The notes: a model not told the origin generated them from the sequence alone. Shown: positions 7,956 to 15,533, counted from the stretch's first letter. The stretch: DNA of 15,761 nucleotides from an uncultured bacterium (GCA_937895305.1 CALAXS010000026.1:1-15761); one strand, 5' to 3'. Made by a program: numbers and translations.

Positions 7956-9707
7956 CTACATCATTACCTCAGCTGCTTCAGCCACCGCTTCATACGATGT
8001 CGCTGCGCACCCTGCGGGCACTATAGCATAGGCCAAATGCAGCATGTGCTCATCACGCCCCGAAAACGTCAACATCGACGCAGGTACCTGCACCCCGAAC
8101 GCCGGGTGATAACACGCCAGAGGTTCACCCGCTTGCCCCACCGTCATCGTAACACTACACCCCTCCGGTACCAGCACCCGCGCCACTTCACGTTCTCCAT
8201 CCACAGTGATCACCCCATAGCCCCCCTCCACCGCATCAAAGCGATAGGCCGGATGCAGGTGTAAATAACTCTGTCCCGCCACCGTGCCCTTCCCCTCAAA
8301 ATCATCCTCCACCCACCAGCCCGTTTCCGGTACCCATGCGATGACCCGCTCATGCCCATAAGCCCCATACCCGTCATGACTCGCACGCACCATGGTCCCC
8401 TTCAACGACGATTGCCAGCGGATACTTTTCACAGCATAACGACGCGCCACCCGAAACACGGACCAACACTGCAACGGCTTCCGACCACTTACCTGCGCTG
8501 CATTGTGCGCCGCCACCCCCCGCAACGCATTCCGGTGCGGACTCTCTGCATAACCATGGGTACCGCAATTCACAAAAACCCGCCGTCCCCGCAGGCTCAA
8601 TTCAAAACTGCCAAAGTCACTATGGGCATGACCCAGTTGATACGCCGGCCCTGCCTCACCCGCCTTCATCAGCATCACACTCTGCCCATCCGCTGGCCCC
8701 AGTCGATAAATACCCGTATCCGTCAACCGCGCCATGGTCGCCCCCGAAGTAGCACAACATTCAGCGCACAATTCCAACACCCCTGCTGGCGACGGCCACG
8801 TTCCCAACGCTGCATCATGAAACAAGGCAACATCCCCATCCGGGTGTAACATGGTCGATAATGCCGCCCCCATCCGATAGGTGGCACCACTCAACCACTT
8901 CGGTGCCTTCTCGCACATAGCCTGCACATACAACAGATCCATCAGGACCTGCACATGATAAAAAGGACTCCGCTCATAATGTCCCCCATCCGGTAAAATC
9001 TGCTCACCCACCTCATGCTCCAACAACTTCATGCCCTGCTTCATGGCATCCTGATCCACCAACGCCCCGGCCACCACCAACGCCACACCATTCTTGATCA
9101 GGTGATTCGCCCCGATGTCATACTCCACCGACAACCGCAACACCGCTAGCTGCGCCGCCATGGAATTCTGTATAGCATCATTATCAATTTGAAAGACACT
9201 ACATGCCAACGACCAATGCATCAAGCGCACCGAAACCGGATAGGCTTCCCACGCCACCCCCGTGCATACTGGATTCGCCTTAATCCAATTCAGCATCCAC
9301 GCCACACAGCACTGACGGTCGTCTTCCCACGCTTCCGAAGCATTGTCCAGACTCAAGTCCCGTACAAAATCACAATACTGCAAACTATATTGCCACAACC
9401 GCGACTGCGTACTATCCTGCCAGGGAAACGTTCCCGCCTCCACACGCACCCCATGATTCAAATATGTAAATTGCCCCTTACGTATCCGCTGTAACCCTGC
9501 CACATCCGGCGGACAATACTGCGCCAGATTCTTCGCCCACGCACGAATCGCCACCATCGCCTCCTCCTCCAACGGAGCCCTATCCTCCGGCACCGACACC
9601 CCCTTCATGCTCCCCAACGCACGACGCAGCCCATACCGTATCCGCCAGTAAATCTGGCGAACCCGCAAGTATCGCACTGTACCCAGAAAAAGGCTCAACC
9701 CAGACAT
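7956..9707 (-). CDS. Heparinase II/III family protein (polysaccharide lyase-like)
   Basis: A 583-residue protein of the heparinase II/III-like family (alpha/alpha toroid followed by beta-sandwich), whose characterised members cleave uronate-containing polysaccharides by beta-elimination. Family marks are the start RYLRVRQIYWRI (12-23), GANHLIKNG (199-207), DGGHYERSPFYHVQ (240-253), and GHAHSDFGSFEL (359-370) with GTHGY (382-386). A beta-rich C-terminal part follows. No signal peptide is visible. That is common in the members found in exopolysaccharide clusters, but it leaves the location open. It is first in a three-gene operon; the ATG at 9707 has TAGGA 7 nt upstream. It may trim or modify the polymer made by its neighbours. 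The substrate cannot be predicted. Confidence 0.88.
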   Translation of the reverse strand: MSGLSLFLGTVRYLRVRQIYWRIRYGLRRALGSMKGVSVPEDRAPLEEEAMVAIRAWAKNLAQYCPPDVAGLQRIRKGQFTYLNHGVRVEAGTFPWQDSTQSRLWQYSLQYCDFVRDLSLDNASEAWEDDRQCCVAWMLNWIKANPVCTGVAWEAYPVSVRLMHWSLACSVFQIDNDAIQNSMAAQLAVLRLSVEYDIGANHLIKNGVALVVAGALVDQDAMKQGMKLLEHEVGEQILPDGGHYERSPFYHVQVLMDLLYVQAMCEKAPKWLSGATYRMGAALSTMLHPDGDVALFHDAALGTWPSPAGVLELCAECCATSGATMARLTDTGIYRLGPADGQSVMLMKAGEAGPAYQLGHAHSDFGSFELSLRGRRVFVNCGTHGYAESPHRNALRGVAAHNAAQVSGRKPLQCWSVFRVARRYAVKSIRWQSSLKGTMVRASHDGYGAYGHERVIAWVPETGWWVEDDFEGKGTVAGQSYLHLHPAYRFDAVEGGYGVITVDGEREVARVLVPEGCSVTMTVGQAGEPLACYHPAFGVQVPASMLTFSGRDEHMLHLAYAIVPAGCAATSYEAVAEAAEVMM

Positions 9708-9819
9708 GGCAATTCCTATCTCTTAACCAGACAAAGGCTTAGCGACAATACGCGTCACCAGCACCTATAGCATCGCCCCTTTGCCCTATGGTCGTCAAGT
9801 TTTCTTTCACGGTTAACAT

Positions 9820-9848
9820 TTGACAGAATCTGTTAAATATTCTACCAT
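9820..9848 (+). promoter_or_regulatory. Predicted sigma70 promoter of the glycosyltransferase gene
   Basis: A perfect -35 TTGACA (9820-9825) is followed after 17 nt by TACCAT (9843-9848), a 4/6 -10 match. The 11-nt palindrome ACAGA-A-TCTGT (9823-9833) overlaps the -35 and could be an operator. TTAACA (9813-9818) and TGTTAA (9831-9836) form a second, offset inverted repeat. The predicted leader to the GTG at 9941 is about 85 nt. Confidence 0.5.
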
Positions 9849-9940
9849 TCATCATATACATATTAAATTGGTGGAACGTCCCCCAAGGACAACCCTATAT
9901 AGTGGGGTGGGGCCAAGGTCTTTTTTGGAGTCATAACTGC

Positions 9941-11206
9941 GTGCGTATTTTATTCTTATGTCAGTATTTCCCCCCCGAGATGGGTGCACCCGCTGCACGC
10001 ACCTACGAGCACGCACGTCGCTGGGCTGAACTCGGACACAAGGTTACTGTCGTCTGTGGACTCCCCAACCACCCCGATGGTATCATCCCCGAAAAATACA
10101 GAGGGCACTTCCTCTACCGCGAACAAGTTGACGGCATCAACGTCCTGCGCTGCTGGCTATTTGCCACCCCCAACAAAGGCGTCTTCAAACGCAGCATCAG
10201 CTTCCTCACCTTCATGTTCTCCTCCATCTTCTTCGCCATTTTTTACGCAGGCAAAACAGACATCGTCGTCGCCACTTCCCCCCAAATGCTCTGCGGATTT
10301 GCAGGATACTTCGTCGCCAAATTCAAACGCGCCCCCTTCGTACTCGAAGTACGCGACCTCTGGCCCAAACAAATCATCGACCTCGGCGTCGTGCGCTCCT
10401 CCATCATCATTGCCAGCCTCAAATGGCTCGAAATGTTCATGTACCGAAAAGCCAAAGCCATCGTTACCGTTGCCAAAGCCACCACCGAAGAAATCGCATC
10501 CCGCGGCATCTCCATCGAAAAACTCTACACCATCACCAATGGCATCGACGAAAACTTCTACACCCCCCGCGACCGCGATAGCGCCCCCCCAAGAGAACAA
10601 TACCGCTGGGGTGACAAGACCGTCGTCATGTACATCGGCACCCACGGCCTGTCCCAGGGCCTCTCCACCATACTCGACTGCGCCGAAATGCTCATCGACC
10701 GCCGCGATATTCACTTCGTATTCGCAGGCCAGGGCGCAGACCGCGAACCCCTCATGAAACAAGCCAAAGCCATGAACCTCTTCAATGTTGAATTCCTCCC
10801 CTTCCAACAGAAAATCGCCATGCCCGGATTCTACGCCGCCGCAGACATCTGCCTTGTACCCCTCAAGAAAAAAGAAGTCTTTCTATACAACATCCCCTCA
10901 AAAATGTTCGAGATCATGGCCTGCCAACGCCCCATCATCCTCGGCGTTAAAGGCCAGGCAAAACGCATACTCGAAGAAACCCACTCCGGTATCGCAGTCG
11001 AACCCGATGACGCACGCGCCTTCGCAAACACTATCCTCCACCTCACCGACAATCCCGAAATGGCCCAAAGCTACGGCGAACAAGGACGTCGCCACGTCAT
11101 CCGCCACTACAGCCGCAACGGCAAAGCCGACGCCTACATCCAATGCCTCCAGGCCGTCATCGGACTCCGCGCCGAAAAATCCCACGCCTACGAAGAAACA
11201 CGCTAA
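9941..11206 (+). CDS. GT4-family glycosyltransferase (WbuB-like)
   Basis: A 421-residue GT-B glycosyltransferase that probably adds a sugar from a nucleotide donor to a lipid-linked glycan at the inner face of the membrane. The N-terminal domain starts VRILFLCQYFPPEMGAPAAR and holds EVRDLWP at 136-142. The C-terminal donor domain holds ITNGID at 198-203 and PSKMFEIMACQRPII at 319-333, the usual GT4 nucleotide-sugar region. A hydrophobic patch at about 88-104 may touch the membrane. I chose the GTG at 9941 because family members begin exactly there and GGAG stands 10 nt upstream. A frame-extending GTG at 9902 would add 13 unlike residues. The gene is divergent from the heparinase-ligase operon and presumably serves the same glycan. 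Sugar specificity is unknown. Confidence 0.9.
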   Translation: MRILFLCQYFPPEMGAPAARTYEHARRWAELGHKVTVVCGLPNHPDGIIPEKYRGHFLYREQVDGINVLRCWLFATPNKGVFKRSISFLTFMFSSIFFAIFYAGKTDIVVATSPQMLCGFAGYFVAKFKRAPFVLEVRDLWPKQIIDLGVVRSSIIIASLKWLEMFMYRKAKAIVTVAKATTEEIASRGISIEKLYTITNGIDENFYTPRDRDSAPPREQYRWGDKTVVMYIGTHGLSQGLSTILDCAEMLIDRRDIHFVFAGQGADREPLMKQAKAMNLFNVEFLPFQQKIAMPGFYAAADICLVPLKKKEVFLYNIPSKMFEIMACQRPIILGVKGQAKRILEETHSGIAVEPDDARAFANTILHLTDNPEMAQSYGEQGRRHVIRHYSRNGKADAYIQCLQAVIGLRAEKSHAYEETR

Positions 11207-11240
11207 GCACCCCCTTCCCTGTCCTTCTCTCCCTCCCTCG

Positions 11241-11286
11241 TTCCCATGCTCCGCGTGGGAATGCATATACCGAGGCTCCGCCTCGG
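11241..11286. repeat. Double-hairpin palindromic element with identical TCC loops
   Basis: TTCCCATGC (11241-11249) and GCGTGGGAA (11253-11261) pair, with one G.U, around TCC. CCGAGGC (11270-11276) and GCCTCGG (11280-11286) pair perfectly, also around TCC. Tandem hairpins of this kind (gttcccacgctccgcgtgggaatgc followed by a second GC palindrome) are a known type of dispersed REP-like element in many bacteria. The element sits 35 bases past the glycosyltransferase stop and could act on its mRNA 3' end. Confidence 0.7.
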
Positions 11287-11435
11287 AAAACGGGCGCATT
11301 CGAGCGGGGTTGCTACGCGCTTTGTCCTGATTTGCATGGGGGCCTATTGGAGTTATCTGGGTGAATTCCCGGCACGGAAACGGCAGTAGGGATTAGGGGG
11401 TAAAGCCCTCCGGTCTGATGCATTCCCACGCGGAG
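11249..11435. repeat. Perfect 18-nt inverted repeat flanking about 150 bp
   Basis: CTCCGCGTGGGAATGCAT at 11249-11266 is the exact reverse complement of 11418-11435. The arms enclose the second hairpin and about 130 bp of unrecognised DNA. The arrangement could be a small non-autonomous mobile element, or two oppositely placed copies of the same REP-like repeat. No open frame or transposase lies between the arms. Confidence 0.65.
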
Positions 11436-11460
11436 GCCGTAGTACGGCGGGCAATAGGGA
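11433..11460. repeat. 28-nt dispersed repeat, copy 2
   Basis: Matches 914-941 in the same orientation with 26 of 28 bases identical. It directly abuts the right arm of the 18-nt inverted repeat, sharing GAG. Confidence 0.7.
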
Positions 11461-11496
11461 TTGAGCGCAATTTCCTCTTTTTCCTTTCACCGGCAA

Positions 11497-11511
11497 GGTG
11501 CACATTGCACC
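11497..11511. promoter_or_regulatory. Palindrome upstream of the helicase gene, possible operator
   Basis: GGTGCA-CAT-TGCACC is a perfect 6-bp inverted repeat with a 3-nt centre, 58 bases before the helicase ATG. Its position suits an operator, but no regulator binding it can be named, and it could be another repeat remnant. Confidence 0.3.
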
Positions 11512-11568
11512 GCCTCCCCTCCATAGCATAGGATCCCCCTTTTAAACTCTCCCGGATCCACACACTAC

Positions 11569-13692
11569 ATGAAACTCAATAAACAACAGACCGAAGCCGT
11601 AGAAGCCGCCGACGGACCCGCACTCGTACTCGCAGGCGCCGGCACCGGCAAGACCCGGGTCATCGTAGAGCGTATGGCCTGGCTCGTCGAAGAACGCGCC
11701 ATTGATCCCCGCCATATCCTCGCCCTCACCTTCACCAACAAAGCCGCCGCAGAGATGCGTAAACGATTCACCGAACGCCTCGACCGTCCCCGCATCGACA
11801 CCTGGCTCGGCACCTTCCACAGCTTCGGCCTCTACATGCTACGCCGCGAAGGCGAACGCGTCGGCCTCCCCCGAAACTTCACCATCTTCGACGATGCCGA
11901 CCAACTCGCCCTCATGAAGCGTTTGGTCAAGGCGCTGCCTGGAAATGTTGAGGCCGTATCCCCCCGCGAAGCACTCACCTGGGTTTCCTCGCTCAAACAA
12001 GAAGTCAAAGCACCCGACCCGGAAGAAGATGTCTTCGATGCCATAGAGAAAACCTACCGCATACTCTGGACCCAATACCACGACCACCTCGCCCGTGCAG
12101 GCGCAGCCGATTTCGACGACCTCCTTGTCAAACTCGCCATGCTCCTCGAAAAGCATGAAGACATACGTGAAAAATACCAACGCCGATACCGTTACGTCCT
12201 CGTGGACGAATATCAGGATACCAATCGCGCCCAGTATCTCATTGCTAAATACCTTAGCGAATCCCACGGCAACCTCTTTGTCGTCGGAGACGAAGACCAG
12301 AGCATCTACTCCTGGCGCGGTGCAGACATCAACAACATCCTCGACTTTTCCAAAGACTTTGAGACCGCCGTTGTGCACCGCCTGGAAGACAACTACCGCA
12401 GCACCAGCCCCATTCTCGAAGCCGCCAACAGTGTCGTCAAAAACAACATCAACCGCCTCGGTAAAACCCTGCGCGCAAAAAAAAGCCAGGGCGAAAAGGT
12501 CCGTTTGTTCCTCGCAAGCTCCGCCGAAGACGAAGCCAGATTCGTCGCGGACGACTTCACCAAGCGCGGCATCTCGCCCGGTGACGTGGCCATCCTCTAC
12601 CGCACCAACGGGCAGGCCCGCGTCCTCGAAGAAGCCTTCCGTACTAAAGACATACCGTACACCATTATTGGCGGCATCAAATTCTACAGCCGCAAAGAAA
12701 TCAAGGATATCGTCGCCTACCTCCGCCTCCTCGTGAATCCCAAAGACGACGAATCCCTCCGCCGCATCATTAACGTACCCGCCCGGGGCATCGGCAACAC
12801 CACCCTCCGCCAATTCGAAGAATACGCAACAGCACGCAACTGCCCCATCCTCCAGGTGCTACGCGAAGTCGAACTCGACGAAACACTCACTAACCGCGCA
12901 CGAAAAGCCGCAATTACTTTTGTTCAGATCATGGATGACCTGGAACAAATTGCCAAGACCGAATCCGTCGAAACTATCGTCGAGAAACTCCTCAAGACCA
13001 TCGGCTATCGCGAATTCGTGGAAGCCAGCGACGAAAAAGACTTTCGCACCCGAATCGAAATTATCGACGAATTCGTCGCAGGCTGCGCCTCCTATGACAA
13101 AGGTACAAAAGGCACCCTCGCTGAATACCTCCAGGACATGGCCCTGGAATCCGACATCGACAGCTTTGACCCTAATCAGCCTGTCGCCACCCTTATGACC
13201 TGTCATAGCGCCAAAGGTCTTGAGTTCCCCGTCGTCTACTTGGTAGGGTTGGAAGAAGGCCTCTTCCCCTTCCTTCGCGAATTCGCAGACTACGACGAAG
13301 ATGTGGAAGAGGAACGACGCCTTTGCTACGTAGCCATGACCCGCGCCGAAAAAGAGCTCACCCTCACGGCATCCAAATCACGTATGATTTACGGGCGCAC
13401 CCACGACACCCGGGAGTTGTCCCGATTCATCGGCGAGATCGGCGCAGACAAGCTGCAACGCATTGGCGGCGAAAAGAGACAATACAAAGACAAGGCCGCC
13501 ATGCCGACCCTCGATGTAGACGGCCAGACGATAAAAACAGGCACTAAAGTACGACACGCCAAGTTTGGCGCAGGCTATATCATGTATACTTCAGGAACAG
13601 GCGAAAAAATGAAAGCCCGTGTACGATTCAACACGGGCCGGACGGTGCTGCTCATGCTCAGCAAAGCACCCATAGAAATTTTGAAGGGATAA
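11569..13692 (+). CDS. pcrA: UvrD/PcrA-family 3'-5' DNA helicase
   Basis: ATP-driven superfamily 1 helicase acting in DNA repair and removal of replication obstacles. The 707-residue product has all family motifs in order: Q motif LNKQQTEAV (3-11), Walker A AGAGTGKT (22-29), TFTNKAAAEM (54-63), DEYQDTN (213-219), GDEDQSIYSWRGA (240-252), EDNYRST (273-279), CHSAKGLEF (545-553) and RRLCYVAMTRA (583-593). The tail from about residue 655 resembles the small Tudor-like RNA polymerase-binding domain of PcrA/UvrD (GTKVRHAKFGAG). The start is fixed by the family, since the Q motif begins at residue 3; no Shine-Dalgarno sequence is visible. The symbol pcrA is a choice among pcrA, uvrD and rep made on the tail domain. 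It is followed 4 bases later by pheA. Confidence 0.95.
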   Translation: MKLNKQQTEAVEAADGPALVLAGAGTGKTRVIVERMAWLVEERAIDPRHILALTFTNKAAAEMRKRFTERLDRPRIDTWLGTFHSFGLYMLRREGERVGLPRNFTIFDDADQLALMKRLVKALPGNVEAVSPREALTWVSSLKQEVKAPDPEEDVFDAIEKTYRILWTQYHDHLARAGAADFDDLLVKLAMLLEKHEDIREKYQRRYRYVLVDEYQDTNRAQYLIAKYLSESHGNLFVVGDEDQSIYSWRGADINNILDFSKDFETAVVHRLEDNYRSTSPILEAANSVVKNNINRLGKTLRAKKSQGEKVRLFLASSAEDEARFVADDFTKRGISPGDVAILYRTNGQARVLEEAFRTKDIPYTIIGGIKFYSRKEIKDIVAYLRLLVNPKDDESLRRIINVPARGIGNTTLRQFEEYATARNCPILQVLREVELDETLTNRARKAAITFVQIMDDLEQIAKTESVETIVEKLLKTIGYREFVEASDEKDFRTRIEIIDEFVAGCASYDKGTKGTLAEYLQDMALESDIDSFDPNQPVATLMTCHSAKGLEFPVVYLVGLEEGLFPFLREFADYDEDVEEERRLCYVAMTRAEKELTLTASKSRMIYGRTHDTRELSRFIGEIGADKLQRIGGEKRQYKDKAAMPTLDVDGQTIKTGTKVRHAKFGAGYIMYTSGTGEKMKARVRFNTGRTVLLMLSKAPIEILKG

Positions 13693-13696
13693 GACC

Positions 13697-14767
13697 GTGA
13701 CGCTAGACAACCATCGCGACAAAATAGATCAACTGGACAGCGACATTGTGCGACTGCTCAATGAACGCGCACAAAGCGCCATCGAAATAGGCCGCATTAA
13801 AGCAAGCGAAAACGCGCCCTTCTACGTACCCGAACGCGAAAAAGCCGTCTTCGCCAAACTCGCTGCTGCAAATGAAGGCCCCTTGGGCAACACCGCTATT
13901 GAAGCCATCTACTGCGAAGTCATCAGTGCCATACGGGCCCTCGAAAAACCCATCTCCGTCGCATTCCTCGGCCCCAAAGATACCTTCAGTCACATGGCGG
14001 CACTACGGGTCTTCGGCTACTCCGCAGACTACCACCCCCTGCCCTCATTCGCCGACATCTTCACCGAAGTCGAACGGGGCCGCATTGACTACGGCATTGT
14101 CCCAGTCGAATCTTCCATGGGTGGCTCCGTTTCAGACACCCTCGACCGCTTCATCCATTCCGACCTCAAAATCATCAATGAAGTCCTCCTCCACATCTCC
14201 CAGAATATAATGGCCCGTTGCACCCTCGACAAAGTCACCAAAATCTACTCCAAAGACAACGCGCTCCTCCAATGCCGAAACTGGATTCGCGGCAACCTGC
14301 CCAAGGCCGAGCTGGTCGAAGTGTCCAGTACCGCAGAAGCAGCCCGACGCGCCACCGAAGAAGAGGGGGTCGCCGCTATCGCAAGTCGACTCGCTGCAGA
14401 CACCTACAATTTGGACTTGCTAGCCGAACGCATTGAAGACGCCGCGCACAACTATACCCGCTTCCTCGTTATTGGTCAGCAAATGGTCAAGCCCACCGGC
14501 GACGACAAAACTTCACTCATGCTGCAAATCAAGGACAAGCCCGGCGCCCTTTACAAACTCCTGCTCCCCTTCCAGGAAAACAACATCAGCCTCACCCGTA
14601 TCGAATCACGGCCCTCCCAGAAAAAAGCCTGGGAATACGTCTTCTTCATCGATATCCTCGGGCACGCAGAGGACCCCGAAATCAAAGAAGTGCTTGGCCA
14701 TCTCGGTGAGCAAGTGGATGGCCTCAAGATTCTCGGCTCTTTCCCCCGTGCCGAGTTTAACGGCTAA
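13697..14767 (+). CDS. pheA: Bifunctional chorismate mutase / prephenate dehydratase (P-protein)
   Basis: Cytoplasmic enzyme converting chorismate to prephenate and then to phenylpyruvate for phenylalanine synthesis. The 356-residue product has three parts. Residues 1-85 are an AroQ chorismate mutase (NERAQSAIEIGRIK at 22-35, YVPERE at 43-48). Residues about 87-262 are the dehydratase, with the conserved TRF at 254-256. Residues about 272-350 are an ACT domain with ESRP at 303-306, expected to sense phenylalanine. The start is a GTG with AAGGGA 8 nt upstream, and the gene begins 4 bases after the helicase stop, so they are probably co-transcribed. Two dehydratase positions differ from the common form: Asp95 in GPKDTFSH, where Gly is usual, and Ser139 in PVESS, where Asn is usual. 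I still expect activity because TRF is intact. Confidence 0.95.
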   Translation: MTLDNHRDKIDQLDSDIVRLLNERAQSAIEIGRIKASENAPFYVPEREKAVFAKLAAANEGPLGNTAIEAIYCEVISAIRALEKPISVAFLGPKDTFSHMAALRVFGYSADYHPLPSFADIFTEVERGRIDYGIVPVESSMGGSVSDTLDRFIHSDLKIINEVLLHISQNIMARCTLDKVTKIYSKDNALLQCRNWIRGNLPKAELVEVSSTAEAARRATEEEGVAAIASRLAADTYNLDLLAERIEDAAHNYTRFLVIGQQMVKPTGDDKTSLMLQIKDKPGALYKLLLPFQENNISLTRIESRPSQKKAWEYVFFIDILGHAEDPEIKEVLGHLGEQVDGLKILGSFPRAEFNG

Positions 14768-14949
14768 ATAAAGGCCACTGCACCCCAAAGAGTCCAGGCG
14801 AGCCACGCCACCACTACCGCCACAATGCCATAGGCCAACTGCTTCTCCTGCCTTGCATCACGTTTAGAATAAGCCGAGGTGTCCCGTGCACCTGCCAGGA
14901 CTAGCAGAAGTACCTCAATGAGTAACAGTACCAGAAAGACCCCGTACAT
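14764..14949 (-). CDS. Small two-helix membrane protein, unknown function
   Basis: A 61-residue product. The first hydrophobic helix is at about 2-20 (YGVFLVLLLIEVLLLVLAG). A charged loop follows at 21-38 with RD, KRDAR and EK. The second helix is at about 39-59 (YGIVAVVVAWLAWTLWGAV). I chose the ATG at 14949 because AAGGGAG stands 7 nt upstream; a longer frame reaching 15018 has no ribosome binding site and adds polar sequence. The gene faces pheA and the two stop codons interlock in CTAA. It lies 88 bases downstream of a strong terminator of the peptide operon, so it needs its own promoter, which I could not identify. I recognise no family. Confidence 0.6.
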   Translation of the reverse strand: MYGVFLVLLLIEVLLLVLAGARDTSAYSKRDARQEKQLAYGIVAVVVAWLAWTLWGAVAFI

Positions 14950-15036
14950 AGCTGGACTCCCTTGGTTCAGTGTGATGTATGCTGTAAAAGATACCTTCGC
15001 GCTGCACCAAGTATTCACCCCGCACCATGATCGCTC

Positions 15037-15085
15037 TAAAATAAAAAAACTGCCCCGGACACACTAAGCATGTGTCATGGGGCAG
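15037..15085 (-). terminator. Strong intrinsic terminator of the peptide operon
   Basis: On the - strand CTGCCCC (15085-15079) pairs with GGGGCAG (15056-15050), and GACACA (15076-15071) pairs with TGTGTC (15063-15058) around a 7-nt loop, with a small bulge between the stems. It is followed by seven T, then ATTTT. It lies 32 bases past the last peptide stop. The + strand has no T-run after the stem, so it acts leftward only. Confidence 0.9.
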
Positions 15086-15116
15086 CTTATAATTGACTTG
15101 TAACTTTCGCCTGAAA

Positions 15117-15260
15117 CTAGAAAGGCAGAAGATTGAACAGGTTCGAAATGGCACCATAGATGAAGTTCAAGACGCTACCTAAAGCATTAGAGGCAACTAT
15201 CTCAAAAACTGCATTAATGGCACTTTGGAAAGACGTAAAAACGAAGTTTGCGAATGGCAT
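15117..15260 (-). CDS. 47-residue hydrophobic peptide, family member 1
   Basis: A short gene with AAGGAG 9 nt before the ATG at 15260. The peptide begins MPFANFVFTS and ends LFNLLPF. It has 8 Phe and 6 Asn, one acidic residue (Glu20) and no Lys, Arg or His. It has no signal peptide, because there is no basic N-region. Aligned without gaps to the 46-residue neighbour, it shares F11, F19, an acidic residue at 20, A23 and LNF-x-x-G at 31-36. It is last in the cluster, followed by the terminator. The function is unknown: a membrane-inserting or self-assembling peptide is plausible from composition only. Confidence 0.75.
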   Translation of the reverse strand: MPFANFVFTSFQSAINAVFEIVASNALGSVLNFIYGAISNLFNLLPF

Positions 15261-15335
15261 AGTACTATTCTCCTTTGTGGCCATGCAGCCACTATAATTG
15301 TTGATTTACTAACTCAATACCTGGAACACGGTAGC

Positions 15336-15476
15336 TTAGAGCCAGGGGCTCGTGAACCAATAGGAAATTCCAAAGAGAAAGTTCAACCATGCTTCGTAGC
15401 CTGCATCAGCGATGAGATCAAATCCACCGGCAAGAATGTTCAAAAAGTTTCCTACTATGCTTTGAAGTAAAGCCAT
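15336..15476 (-). CDS. 46-residue hydrophobic peptide, family member 2
   Basis: A short gene with AAAGGA 8 nt before the ATG at 15476. The peptide begins MALLQSIVGN and ends WFTSPWL. It is rich in Leu, Phe, Trp and Gly, has Asp20, Asp24 and Glu28 as its only charged residues, and has no Lys, Arg or His. LNFLFG at 31-36 lies at the same positions as LNFIYG of member 1. A candidate promoter stands upstream at 15505-15533. A GAGCC/GGCTC hairpin spans its stop codon (15339-15351). The function is unknown. Confidence 0.75.
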   Translation of the reverse strand: MALLQSIVGNFLNILAGGFDLIADAGYEAWLNFLFGISYWFTSPWL

Positions 15477-15504
15477 TTTAATTTTCCTTTCAATAAAGCA
15501 CTCT

Positions 15505-15533
15505 AGTATAGAGGCTTAAAATTTTCTGTTTAA
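15505..15533 (-). promoter_or_regulatory. Candidate promoter inside the peptide cluster
   Basis: On the - strand TATACT (15510-15505) is a 5/6 -10 match, with TTAAAC (15533-15528) 17 nt upstream as a 3/6 -35. The -10 lies inside the palindrome CTCTA-GTA-TAGAG (15501-15513), which could be an operator. The box is the same TATACT as in the guaB promoter. If real, members 1 and 2 can be expressed apart from member 3. Confidence 0.4.

Larger units (their letters stand above)
11207..11568. other. Gene-free stretch between glycosyltransferase and helicase genes
   Basis: These 362 bases hold no convincing gene. The left two-thirds are repeat elements, listed separately. The right third must contain the helicase promoter, but I find no clear -35/-10 pair, and there is no Shine-Dalgarno sequence before the helicase ATG. 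Confidence 0.6.

Noticed and set aside
10157..10807. Open frame of 216 codons on the - strand inside the glycosyltransferase gene
   Set aside because: Same reason: antisense to a well-supported GT4 gene, with a biased Gly/Glu/Phe-rich translation and no family resemblance.
11839..12813. Open frame of 324 codons on the - strand inside the helicase gene
   Set aside because: It is fully antisense to a helicase with every motif intact. Its low-complexity Gly/Val/Asp/Phe-rich product is what codon bias on the other strand produces, and it has no ribosome binding site I can see.
15225..15470. An 81-codon + strand frame across the peptide cluster
   Set aside because: It has no ribosome binding site and is antisense to two peptide genes that have good ribosome binding sites and a terminator on the other strand.
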